From positions 3,342,539 to 3,406,538 of the forward strand of contig CM012955.1 in the NCBI GenBank assembly GCA_000181795.3: 64,000 nt of DNA. Direction: 5' to 3'. Below, one piece after another: positions 12,067 through 24,331 of this stretch. Positions within the stretch are counted from its first letter, which is position 1; every line of letters begins with the position of its first letter. The notes under the pieces were generated by a model. That model saw nothing but the letters and a program-made list of their open reading frames with translations. It had not been told where the DNA came from and did not search any database. This stretch comes from Trichinella spiralis. Lineage: Eukaryota > Nematoda > Enoplea > Trichinellida > Trichinellidae. The position numbers and the translations under genes are program-made.

Positions 12067-15000
12067 TCATAAATTAAGAATATTTCTCAAGCTCCACCTA
12101 ACTTTAGTGGAATCCGATTTTCTCGAATATTCATCTTCAGCATCATTTCTTGTTTGAGATGTGAATGAATTCCGAACCAACTCCAAAGCTTGGCGAATCT
12201 TAAATACTTACTCTGTAGAATAGCAATTTTTCCAATTTCCTTCCAGGCTATTTTACCTCTCGCAAACTGACCACACCCACGAGGCTTCCCAGTGAAGTTA
12301 CATACGCGCTTGTTATACCCAGTTGATTGAACAACATGCTCGCTTGCATCACATTGGTGTTTTCAACCAGCTGAAATGGAGCTGGATCCAATATGTCCAT
12401 GTTTATCTGAACTTTTGAATCAAGTTGCTCCGCTTCCCATTGCCGTCTCTGAAGAATAACGGATCATTTTAAATTTCATATAATTCTCAACAACAACAAC
12501 AACAACAATAGTTTTGATTGATAAGTAAAAACGAAAATTACTTCTTTTCCGACTAAATCAATCACAGTTTGCTGAACAAACTTTTCAGCTAATGTATTGC
12601 TTTTACCAGATAAACCTTGAATCAAATATAAAAAAGAAAAATGATATAAAGAAAATAATGAATTAATAATACAAATAAATTATACAGTTGAACAGTGATC
12701 GTGTTGTCATCAACGATCTTGCAGCAGCAATTGTGTTCATATTTTCCAAATTTTTCCATTCCCACTGTTCTGAATGTTGGTCAGACGTATTATTATTATT
12801 ATTATTTTCCACATTTATCATAAGATCCTGTGTTACTTTTGCGGAACTTTCCTGAACAACAGCATTTAAACAAATTGAAAAAAAAAATCCATTTTCAACC
12901 TGCTGCAATTCATTTGATTTCACTCGAGATACAGTGAAGCGACTTCGTTTTTCAGGTTTCTTCTCTTCTGCACGGTTCTTGAATTCTTGCAAACGTCTCA
13001 GCGCTTCTTGCTTACGAGGTACTACTCCAACTTTTGCGTTCAGCATTTTATCCAATTGACTTCTTTGAACAGAACCGAGCAAAATCATCGTCGCTAAATG
13101 CAACCGATGATGCAAATTAAAATTACACGAAATATTATTTTTCACAATTTTCAAGCAGGATATTTTTTACGTGTTGTCTTTATTATGATCAAATTAAATA
13201 TTGTTCTTACTCGAATCTTTTACCAAAGGAAAACATAATACTTTTGGGAGTTCTATAAGCAAATCTTGAACTTCTCGATAAGTAGCCTCCAGTGTAACAT
13301 ATCGAACGTCCTTCACCATAATTTGTCCAACTTCCAAATTACGAATGCTTAAACAAAACATAAAGCTATTAATTTCAAACACTCGTCATCATCATATATA
13401 TTTTTTTTATTTAAAATATAATTCATCGAACATTATTTATTCAAATTCATCTTACTGTCGAGGAATTCGCTTTTTCACTTTAAAGCACGGCAGACCACTT
13501 AACTCGATTATACTAACATAAAGACTGGACTGCACTGATTCACAAATTGAAACCGCAATAAGCACTGTTAGCTAAAATGGAATAAAAGTTAATAATTACT
13601 TCAATGATGATGAGCAAGTACTACTGGCAAAGCTTTGAAAATTGAAAAACGATTTAATATGTTTTAAAATTCATATACCATTTCCCCCATATCTGAAATA
13701 ATTCAGTCCATAATATTATTCAGGTTGTCCGATTTCGTCAGCAACAATATTTATAAATTTCTTTTTATAACTAAATTAAACAACCCGTCGTCTAGGGTAG
13801 TTGTCTACTTACAAGCATAGGTAGCATGTATTGAACTTCGCCTGTTAATTCTAAAGTAACCACAGAAACTGAAATTGCATGTGTAACTGCTCCAACAAAT
13901 GCCGCAGCTCCTGCAAAGAAAAGCAAAAGAATACAACTAACTACTGCACTATTTTGTAATCTTTCTCACCGACAACAGCATATGCACCAGGAATAATGGG
14001 ACTGACTTCACCATCATTTCGAAGTCCTTCAGGAAAGGCAACTGTCATCGCTTCGCCGAGAAGACGGCCAAACGCTGCACCTGAAATATTCAAAAGAAAA
14101 AAAAAGAACTAACATTTTTCTATCAAATTTTATTAATAAAAAATTATTGATACCAATCACAAAGACTGGCATGTACACTCCACATGGTATTGGTAAAGTT
14201 AAAATAACGGCCATTATCCATAACTGAAATGATGATGGTAGAAATTAAAAACTCTGACACAAACTTTAAATCAAAAAAACACACATTACCAAATTCAAAG
14301 CATAAAGGGGCAGAACAAGAAATACACTTATTCTATCAATAGACCAGTGCTCGATAAGTCTGCTATCGATAGATGTGTAATTTTTTAAATTCCATGACAC
14401 ATTGCTCAACAGTTCAGGAACTGTTTCACTTGGAATTAGCTAAATTCAAAAAAATAATTGAATCAATACTTGAATCAATCAATCAATCAATCAGTGTTTC
14501 ATGAATAAGAACTTACTCCACCTGCAAAATAATGGCCATATCCCATGGGACACATTAGCGACATAATTATTATGACAATTATTGCAGAATAACAGACAGG
14601 TCTGCAAATGTTTGAACATTAATAAAATCAGAACAATAAACGGTGCATTCAGTTATATAAATATAAATATATATATATTGAAAAAATTGCATTAGAATGT
14701 GAACATTTTGTCTTTGAAAAGTTCAATTAACATTAACAAAATGCGACCTTTCATGATCAAAAATTGAATAAAACATCTCACAATTACCTTGAAATATAAT
14801 AAGTATGATTTTCGATCAACTGAATTGTGTGTGATCAACTCCAGCTCAATGACTCACTCACCTGTCATTTAATAGCTTTCGAATTCGCTTGCTCCCTGTA
14901 ACTTTTTTCATAATCATTCGATGTAGTTGAATAAATAAAATAGCCAAAAAACCGCAAAATATCCTTAAATAAATTTTTATAAGATTTGTAATTTGTAAAA

Positions 15001-16830
15001 AAACTTCCATAACTTTTTTGTAAAATAAACTTAAATAGATATTAAAAAATTGTAAAAATAGTGATATATAATTAAATAGCAGCATTAGTAATTAATGAAA
15101 ACAAGTAATTAAAGTATTCAGAAGAAGAGCAAGATCCGTGATAAAAGTTACAATTACCCAAGCAGTGCAAAAGCGAAAAGCTCTTTAGGATCAAATGGAT
15201 AATCTTTCGGGAAATATGTTCGGCTTAGTTCAACCAATGTACCTGTTCAATTGAATCAATTACAAGAAAAAAAAACTGAATACAGTTATTGTCATATGCC
15301 TACTGCTTTCGTGTAACAAGTAGGCTAAGAAGCGAAAAGTTACGGTGCTCGTGACGCTGGCTATAAATCCACGCCAGTAGCCTTGAAGTGGAAAGCAGAC
15401 TGACGTAATTTCAATGCTGAACAGTACGCCTAAACAATTCACTGTTGAACATTCATCATCAACATACACATTATTATTAAACAATCATTTAGCAGTTGCT
15501 ATTTTTAATTAAATTTAGAATTTTTAATCCAAAATAAATTAATTCAATTTGAAAATTTTTTCATACCTCCAATTGGTGTTCCAAGAGTGCACGCAATACC
15601 AACGGCGCTAGCGGCAGCTAATATTTCATTCGATATTCGATTTTGAACCTTCAAATGAAAGTAAGCCAAATATAATCGGTGTCGCTTGGGCCAAGTCTTA
15701 CTTCAGTGTTTTTCAGATGCGAGCCTGCTCTGCTCGCTTTGTTCAGTAGTGTAGCAAGCATCACGGCAATATGCACAAAAGGATCCTAAACAAATATTAA
15801 TTATGAAATTCAGTTTAACCATTGTCAGATAAGAAATTTCAAAAATTCATCTACTTCTTTCCCCAGCGGCAACCCACTACCAAGTATTAAAATCAAGACA
15901 ACAGTCTTGCATATCAACACTCGACAAGACAAGTATTCTTTCAAATTTAAGCCTCCTAAAATGGTCTTGATCACTGGAATCCCTGATCCTAAATTGAAAA
16001 AAAAGAAACTGAAAATTTTTTGTCATAATAAAAAATTGTAAAATTAAACCAGCTGCTTCTGGACTTATGTAATGGCATGCAGCGGTTGATATAGAGATGA
16101 AAAGTAACGTGTATATGACCCAAACGACTGGCTGAGCTATCGGATGCAACGCAGCCGCTCGTAAATAAAGCCACATGTGCACTAAATAGGAATCAAAATT
16201 AATCAATTTCAATAAATTCATCCCAAGTAATACTGCTCATTTTGTGCACATGTATGCTTTTTCATGATAAGTATGCTAATTTTATTCAAGTTATCAAGAT
16301 AATTAAATATTCTTCACGTTCACTGTGAAAGCTGCTCAATCAATCTTTACAACATTACTGGTTAAATTAAATAGATAAAGTTATTTATTTTAATATTAAT
16401 TTAGTATTTCTGGTGCATCATTTTTTCAACGACATCAATGACAACAAAATAAAACAAAAGTTAGATTAAATCACCTCACGCTACATTGTAGCAAGAAAGA
16501 AAAAAAAATAATCAAGTAAAATTATCAAAATGAGAATAGAAAATTCCAATATACTCACGCATTCTGAGCTTTTCTGCGCAAAGGTCAATTGTGAAACTCA
16601 ACGTTCCCATAAAAATTCCCAGAAGAATTAGCTGAATCCAAACTTCTTGCAATTTTTCCATAACAGCACTCCATAATCCATAATGTCTAGCTGTGAAAAT
16701 AGCCGAAATTAATGGAATAAAATTTAAAAAGAATGCTTAACACAAAATATATACGATTGCGTTTTGAAGTTTTAGCTTCGTTCGATTGAAAATCGTCAGT
16801 GTTGATTAGAAACAATTCAGCATCCATCAT
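12067..16830 (-). CDS. clh: ClC-family chloride channel/transporter, copy A
   Basis: ClC proteins are dimeric anion channels or exchangers of membranes. Exons, high to low: 16755-16830, 16559-16690, 16050-16181, 15855-15988, 15702-15785, 15567-15648, 15304-15429, 15158-15242, 14862-14963, 14517-14601, 14290-14439, 14154-14223, 13970-14080, 13813-13910, 13456-13571, 13211-13347, 12686-13093, 12542-12615, 12257-12448, 12067-12198; about 841 residues, typical of the ClC-1/2/K branch. Visible: [20 protein letters not shown] then [48 protein letters not shown], two cytosolic CBS domains (VEQ-like [59 protein letters not shown]). Gating Glu of GKE is kept, but the following residue is Asp rather than the usual Gly. 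A 48-base in-frame segment at about 12887-12934 could be a further intron. The start is the first ATG of exon 1 and gives an N-terminus like that of copy B. The 3' end lies 262 bases from the Melted stop, convergently. Confidence 0.93.
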
Positions 16831-19109
16831 TCGTTCAGCTAAAGTATGTAAAGCTACAGCTAAAAGCTAAAATATCCCCACATTTCTTCTACTTTTTATT
16901 TTTCTTCTTTTTTCACCTTACTTTTTATTATTAAACGGTTCAGAATATTCAGTAATAAAATAATGTTTCTTTAAATTTTAGCAGGCTGCAATAAGCATTG
17001 TCAGGTGTGGTTGGAAGTGAAACTTGTTTGAAACGGTGCTATACAACTGGTTTCTTATTGATCAATTGCAACGCTAATGGTAAACAAATTATGTAGTTCA
17101 TTGTTTCTCACCTATCTGAAATTAGATAAGAAATGAATACAATGTTTCCCCATTCATTTCTTCATTCATTCATTTTTATGCATAATTTAAAAAGCCAACA
17201 ACAACAACAAGACAAAAATTACTACATCCCTGAAGCATCAAACGGTTGTTGATCGATTCTTTGATTTGGTAACAGCAATATTTGAAAATAAGTTGAACAC
17301 CTCTTGTTCGTTTTTAACATTCAAATTTGATATTCAAATATTTGATATTTTGATAAAATATTCATATCAGTGTAAAACAGCATATTTGGATTACAAATTT
17401 CCACTTTAAAACAATACCAATGATGAAATGTGGAAATTGATCATTTAACAATTGTCCAGTTAATGTGACACAAAAAAAATTTGCTAATATTAATTAACAG
17501 TGTTCATTTTTGTAAAGCGTGGGGTGTGTAACAAGAAAATCATTAAAATCGAATCAGAAAAAAAACTGACAGTAATTTACTGTGTTGTTCAACGTGAACA
17601 CAAAAAATGGTGCCACTGTAGCAGTGGTGCTTGATCTTCATTAATTTGCAAAGTGATCAGTTGTTGCTGAACGCTTGTCAGTGAAGTGTCGTGTTGATTT
17701 ACGGTCAGGATGATTTTGAGAAATGGCTGCCAATTTTCCCTACCGCAGAGTATTGGAAAATATTTTTCTCAACTGACAAGCACTGTACAGTGGAAAAAAG
17801 CATAATATACAGCAAACAATTGCCAAGCTTGGCTAGTTGAAATGTTTGTTCACCGACGTTTTCTTATCAACGTCGTCTATTCAAATTCTTCTTTTACATT
17901 TTTACCAAGTCAACAAAATGTTAAATGTATTTTTTTCGTTTCAAAAAAAATCCATAACCTGACATTATTTTTCAATGAAAGAAAATAATAAAAAGAAATG
18001 TTTTTTCCCACTTTATCAAATTTGAAATTATTTTTCCTCAATTCTACCACCACCTCTCTGCTATTAGCTACTACAGTACATCGGTAAAAATAATGATAAT
18101 AAAGGAAAAAACACCAACAAAATTTTCCAAGCATAAAAGAAATTCATAATTTTTCATCAAAACGTTCAGCAACAAAGAAAAAGGTTGCAAAATGAGTTTT
18201 AATGGCTCTTTCATTTTCCACACTTCTCCTCCATTAAATTGAAAAAGAAATATCCCATTCAAATAAAGATACAATGTGGAACTTTTTCAGAATAAAAACC
18301 AGAATTGTGCAACAATTTTGCAAACAGCACTTGATTGCAAAAAGCAACAACCTGCGTAGTCAAAGCTGTAGTAGCAATTAAGAATAGAACAGCAGCATTC
18401 GACTGTCTGACTTTATGCGAAAAATTCTTCTTCAACCTTCTCTACTTGACCAAGTGAGCAACTTTATTTTTTTCTCTCTGTGTTTGCTTGCTGTGAAGTT
18501 TGTTTTTTTTCTTGTTCACAGCTAACAAATAGAATAAAAAAATAAACACGAACCTAATGGAATTTTGTTTTTTTGTTTTCGAAAACAACAAGCGGCTTGT
18601 TGATTTTGTTTGTTGTTCGCTATCACAATTACAGTACTACTTGTGAAAAATGAAACATTTTCTCAATTGCTTGACTTGGCAATAATAATAGTTCCAGTTT
18701 GGAATTGTGAGAGAAATATTCCAAGTCGTTTGATTGATCTGTGCCTTGAGAACATTCTCTCTTCCAGTCCGAACAGTGTGTACTGCTAAATGGGTTGCTC
18801 ATTTCATACCACCAACGCCGCCGCCACCGCCACCGCCTCCATTACCGCCGACGGCAGCACAATCGCTCTTGCAATTTGCTAAACCAAGGCGCGGATTTTC
18901 CAGTTTATGCTCGACTAAAATTGTTTTCTCTTTGAAAATCTTGCCACAGCGCGCTTACATTGGAAATGCTCTGCAATTGGAAGATCCGACGAGATACAAG
19001 TGCAGTTGAGCTGCAAAAATTAGCTAGCTTCTGAAAAATACTGATCCAGCTCGTCGACCTCGACAACACCCCAATCTCCAGAACAAGAAACAAACCAACG
19101 ACATTGCAA
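16831..19109. promoter_or_regulatory. shared upstream region of the two divergent ClC genes
   Basis: About 2.3 kb without a supported exon separates the start codons of the head-to-head ClC genes, so it should hold both promoters. It is AT-rich, with a GC-richer part from about 18760 that includes a CCG/CCA triplet block (18820-18855) read as poly-Pro in one frame; this is probably leader sequence of copy B. An inverted pair ACAGTAA-T-TTACTGT sits at 17570-17584. No TATA box or known factor site could be assigned with confidence. Confidence 0.5.
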
Positions 19110-22100
19110 ATGGACAATCTAAGCACCGACAACGATCAAAGCAAAAAACAAAAAGGTACCCTACTATTCCTCCTATTCCCCCCCTCCCTCTCTCCAATCC
19201 TCCAATTGCCTCTGATCAATTGAGCTTCAACTGTTATTGTTACAGTATACCGGAAATCGATGGAAAATGTTTACGAAATTTTGATCAACTGCATGTCCTC
19301 AGATTGGATGTTTCTCGCCGTTCTTGGAATACTGATGGGAACTTTCAGCTTTGGCATCGACAACTGCGTTCGAAAACTACGAAGCTGTAAGCCCAACCGT
19401 CAACACCCGCATACGGTCAATTTGTAGCATACCTTGAAAATTTTTCAGTTCACTTTTTCTTGATCTATCAGTCGGTCAAATGGGGAGTGGTTTTCCAATG
19501 GTGCACTTGGGTCGGCTTTGCGCTATTTTTGATCCTTTTCGCCGCCGGACTTTGTCACTACGTAGCACCGGACGCAGCAGGTAGCTTTTGCTGTGCTGCA
19601 CTCGGATATTTGTTCTAATTGCACTGCTGAAAATAATAATAATAATGATAAGATAAATTTTCATTTTCACAACAATGAACATTCATCATTGAATTCAGAT
19701 GACAAATTCGAGCTTGAATTTTATTCAACACGTTACGTATGATATATTTATATTAGCATTTGTTTTTGAGCAAGTTTTATTGTGCAAATACAACTATTAA
19801 TTCTTCAAATTATGTATTCATGTAAAGAAAACGACAAAAATTTCAGGTTCCGGAATCCCAGAAATGAAAACACTTCTCCGCGGAGTGGTTCTGAAAGAAT
19901 ATCTCACTTTTCGTACGTTCATTGTTAAAGTGATCGGATTAACCATGGCACTGAGTAGTAGCCTTCCTTTGGGAAAAGAAGTACGTTGAATTTTTTGTTG
20001 CATTTATTTGAAAATTTAAATTTTTTTTGAAACCATTTGCTTTTGTAATGTTTCGTGTAAAAAGAAACATCCCATCGCTGAGAATATGATTAATTTACAA
20101 GATTTTATCAGTTAATTATGTACAGCACCTGCTTGTACAGCACTAATACGATACAGTTTTTGAGTGTGAATTGAAGAAATATTTAAATTTCATTTCAATT
20201 CCAAGTTCAAATTTGAAATTTCACACAAAATTATAATAAAAGTGAAAATGCGCAAGTAATTTTTCCACTTGTTATTCAGGGACCGTTTGTTCATATTGCA
20301 AGTCATTTGGCAACATTATTGTCAAAGTGGACGATTTTTATGCCGCATGCACAAGAAGTTGAGCAAATCAATCTTCTTGCACGATACACTTGGCATTGAC
20401 AAATCTGACGAATTTTTTAGGACAGCTATTTGAATAAAGAAATACTAGCAGCAGCATGCGCCGTCGGAGTTGCAAGCACATACGGTGCTCCTGTAGGAGG
20501 TTCATTTGTTGTTCATTTGCATTTTCGCATTGCGTGACTGACCAACTTTCGTATATTAAAAATTATACCTTATCTAGGTGTCTTATTTAGCATAGAAGTG
20601 ACGTCTGTGTTTTTTCCTTTGAGAAATTACTGGAGATGCTTTCTGGCAAGTCTTTGCAGCGCAATAGTGTTTCGGCTTTTGACCGTTGCCTTTGCCGAAG
20701 CAGGTAAGATATTCGTGCGCATTCGATCATGAATTGGATTTTATTCTTAAGCAACTGTCGAAGCATTTTGCCCTACATCATTCCCCGCTGAATTTCCATT
20801 TGATATCCTTTATTTAATTCCGGTGTGTTTACTTGGGTAAAGGAAAAAAATATTGCTTTTTCTCATCTGTTGAAAAATTATCAATTAATGATAATAATTT
20901 CTAGAGCAATGTGTGGCTTATTTGGCGCCGCATTCATCCACTTGTTCAAACTGTGGACTAAATTAATAAAACAAACTAAATGGGTACTGAACATAACAAA
21001 AAGAAGGTATAAATTTTAAAATTAAAAATGCGCAAAAAATGTACCATAAAATGAATAATTTTATTGAAAAATTTGTTTTTAAAATTTCAGTTTAGTTCGG
21101 CTTAGTTTCATTCAGCCTATTTTTAAGCCCATTCATCTACCCCGCTCTGGTGGTTCTGTTCATAGCTACGCTGAATTGTCCAGCACTTTATGGAAAATAT
21201 TTTGCAGGAGGAGTATAGTATTTATGATGCAGAGTTTATTTTAAGCTCACTTATTTATTTAGTTAACTTCCAAAGAGTCTGTGGAGTACCTGTTTCAAAA
21301 TTTTTCATGGACTAATGTGCCTAAAAATAGTACTATCAACGATAACATGAACAAATACTGGTCGTTGGAGAAAACCAATTTGTTTCTGCCATTAACACTG
21401 TTCACCATTAATATGGTATGCATTTGTGTATTAATTAAATTGACATCAAATTTCAATAAATTTCAGTTCTGGATGACAGCAATGTCGATTACAATGGCAG
21501 TTCCTTCCGGAACATTTATTCCCATATTTGTAACGGGTGACACACGCATTCATCTTACTCATTTGTAGTTTCTTCTGCTTCTTATATAAAAAAAATATGA
21601 AAAATTTAAATGTAAAATTAGTTTATAGCAATTACGGCAATTATTACAAACTAATGATGAATGAAAATTTGAATAATTTTGAACAAAACCAATTTATGCT
21701 CATATTAACCAATAATAATGATAAGCTATTATCGCTTCAGGCGCAGGATTTGGCAGACTATTTGGTGAAATTATTCCTATGATGTTTCCAAATGGACTTC
21801 CAACAATTAATGACGTTCCAAATATAACACCCGGTGGTTACGCCGTTATTGGTATTCAACTGAATATTATAGATTATTTACAATTCATTCGAATTTTTTT
21901 ATCCACCATCCATTTTATTACAGGCGCAGCAGCTTTTTCTGGTTCAGTAACGCGGGCTATATCCACTTCTGTGGTTGTCATTGAAATGACAGGCCAGACA
22001 ACTTACTTCTTGCCTACTATTGTAAAATACAATATGCTACGTTGATTAATTGAATTTTTTTTATCAAATTCCTTCAGATAGCTGTTTTGGTATCAAACGC

Positions 22101-23853
22101 TGTGTGCAGTAGATTAGAAAACTCATTGTACGATACAATCATTTGTAATAAAAAACTTCCATATTTACCACCAATTCCACCAACATCATCTGCGTATGTC
22201 AGCATGTGCATCGTCACACTGTTGCGACTTGTACTTTGTGCATTTCGTGTATTCTGTCTAGGGTTCACATGGTTACAGCGAAAGATATCATGATTGACAC
22301 TGTCCATTATTTGACTTTGAACACAACTCTTGGAGAAATGGTCTTCTTAATGCGAAAGTATCCAAATTTAGACGTTTTTCCACTAGTTGACAGCAAAGGC
22401 AAGTTTACTAGAAAAAAAAAGAATTTTCGATATTTTATTCAATTGAAATACTGTAGAATCAATGATTTTACTTGGCTGCATCCGGACAAGCGAGCTGGTA
22501 AAGCTGATATGGCCAAAGCAGTCGAATGTGGAATTGTTCGAAGAAAAGTATCATCATTCACGATCGACAACAGACGATTCGAATTGCCTCAAAAGCAACA
22601 ACAGCCTTTACAATAACAGTAGTTTGATAAAGAAAATTTTACTTCAGCAATCGGTGTGTGAACGCCCTGGTGAAGAAGCACTGGAATGGCTAAATGACAA
22701 GAATACCTTGCGAGATTCAAACGTGGAAGATTCTAGTCAGTTGGTCATCACTGAAGATTACTTTCAAGTCACTACTGTCAGTTATATTCTAGGCAAAAAT
22801 ATACAATCTGCTTTGAAAAGAAATCGAAATATGGTCTTGCTGCCACTTTTGAAACTTCATGAAGTAAGAAAAAGCTCATATAATTTCTTTTAGCAATGAA
22901 CACAACGAATAACATACCGTTTTGTTGCAATTTTAACTAATCACTAATGCATTCGTGATGCAACGTATCTCTTGAGTTAGACGTGATTGATTGATTTTGG
23001 TTGCTGATGCTTCTGATGACCGCCCGAAGGATCTCAATTGCTGCAGGGTTTTCCCGTTGTCTGGGCACAAAAATATGCATAATTGATGCCGATCATCAAG
23101 TCAGCACACAACAAGATAAACTGTTCGTGACCACGTAATAAATTCCATTAGGTTGGGCCAGTTGATTTCATAGCTAATTGGGCGAGCATTGGAAAAATGA
23201 TTTTCTTTCCATTAATATTACTATTACTACTCAATAATTTCTTTATGTAATGTTCAAAGTTGGATCCCCTGAAAAATAATCAGTTGAGCTAAACTTACAT
23301 GCTATGCTATTAGGGCAAATCAACTATGCTAACAGCACATCACCGGCCCAGATAACAAACTATCATACAAACAAAATAAGACGAAATTAAATATACTGAA
23401 CGTGGAAATTTGCACATTTGAACGTGTTGAAATTAAGTTTTGAAAAAAATATTTTTTTAAGAGGCGACACTCTCAAGAAGATACAAATACGGTAAGACAA
23501 TCAATGCACATGTGTTAGCACCGATTGTGTAGAATGGATATTTCAGATTGAAAAATGGATATCTGGTCATTGGAATGACAAATTGAAGTATGACAATATC
23601 GAAATCGACCCAACCCCTGTTCAACTTCTGGAAAAAACCAGCCTGCACAAAATTCACACTCTCTTCTCTTTGCTCGGCCTGCACATTTTGTACGTGACCA
23701 AGCTTGGCAGACTTGTAGGTGTTGTCTCTTTGAAAGAGGTAAGAAGCACGTAGAATATTCATTGAATTGAACTGAATCGAAGAATCTTGATAATAAAAAT
23801 TGCATTTACAGCTGAGAGAAGCTCTGGAAAATGTTCCCACTTTTGTTCGTTGA
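19110..23853 (+). CDS. clh: ClC-family chloride channel/transporter, copy B
   Basis: Nineteen exons: 19110-19155, 19246-19386, 19449-19580, 19847-19980, 20280-20357, 20421-20499, 20578-20703, 20752-20836, 20905-21006, 21116-21212, 21263-21415, 21467-21536, 21741-21851, 21924-22021, 22078-22193, 22262-22398, 22457-22863, 23547-23738, 23812-23853, giving 781 residues with continuous frame. ClC signatures are all present: GSGIPEMK (exon 4), GKE/GPFVH split by an intron between exons 4 and 5, [49 protein letters not shown], and ENSLYDTII with the inner-gate Tyr. CBS1 reads [14 protein letters not shown] and CBS2 [19 protein letters not shown] then [17 protein letters not shown]. The protein ends VPTFVR. 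Intron 16 has a GC donor (AAAG/GCAAGT at 22399). Exon 17 carries a Lys/Asn-rich linker. It is the inverted duplicate of copy A and keeps a canonical anion pathway, so it is likely the more conventional of the two. Confidence 0.95.
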
Positions 23854-24331
23854 ATTCAACTGTTCTTGGTGATTGTTGAATGAAAGACAATCAATTACTA
23901 GCACCTTTATTCATTGAAATTGTGCTAATTTCTTTTTCTTCTAAAATTAAAGTCCAATCAAATTATATTTATTTATATTTATAAACATTGAAATATCTAT
24001 TTGTAGGCATTTGTTTCGAAAATATGCTTTTTTTGAATGTATAAGCAATAGTGACGCTTGAATTTCACCGTCGATTGATTTTCAATGAGAACAAACACAA
24101 GCATGCACCGTTATTAAATTTACCTGAACTATGAACAAACAAAAATATCGCATATGAAATCAGTGAAATGAGAATAGCGATTGATAAATATGAATAAAAT
24201 AAATTAATAAATGAAATTAATTTTTTACTTTTCAATCGACATTGAGATCAACGGAGGGAAAAAAAAAGAAAAAGAGAGGGGGACAGAAAATGCCATTAAT
24301 AATAATTTCAATAATTACACAGTGGACAATT
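23854..24331. other. convergent intergenic gap
   Basis: 3' flanks of ClC copy B and of the GPCR gene on the other strand. AT-rich, with several possible AATAAA-like poly(A) signals (for example near 24195-24210); nothing else seen. Confidence 0.5.

Noticed and set aside
18734-19009. Proline-rich ORF as a gene
   Set aside because: The Pro run comes from a CCG/CCA triplet block; the frame ends just before the ClC copy B start and shows no splice continuity with it.
23457-23840. Two overlapping minus-strand ORFs
   Set aside because: They are antisense shadows of the last ClC copy B exons, whose plus-strand reading (second CBS domain) is clear.
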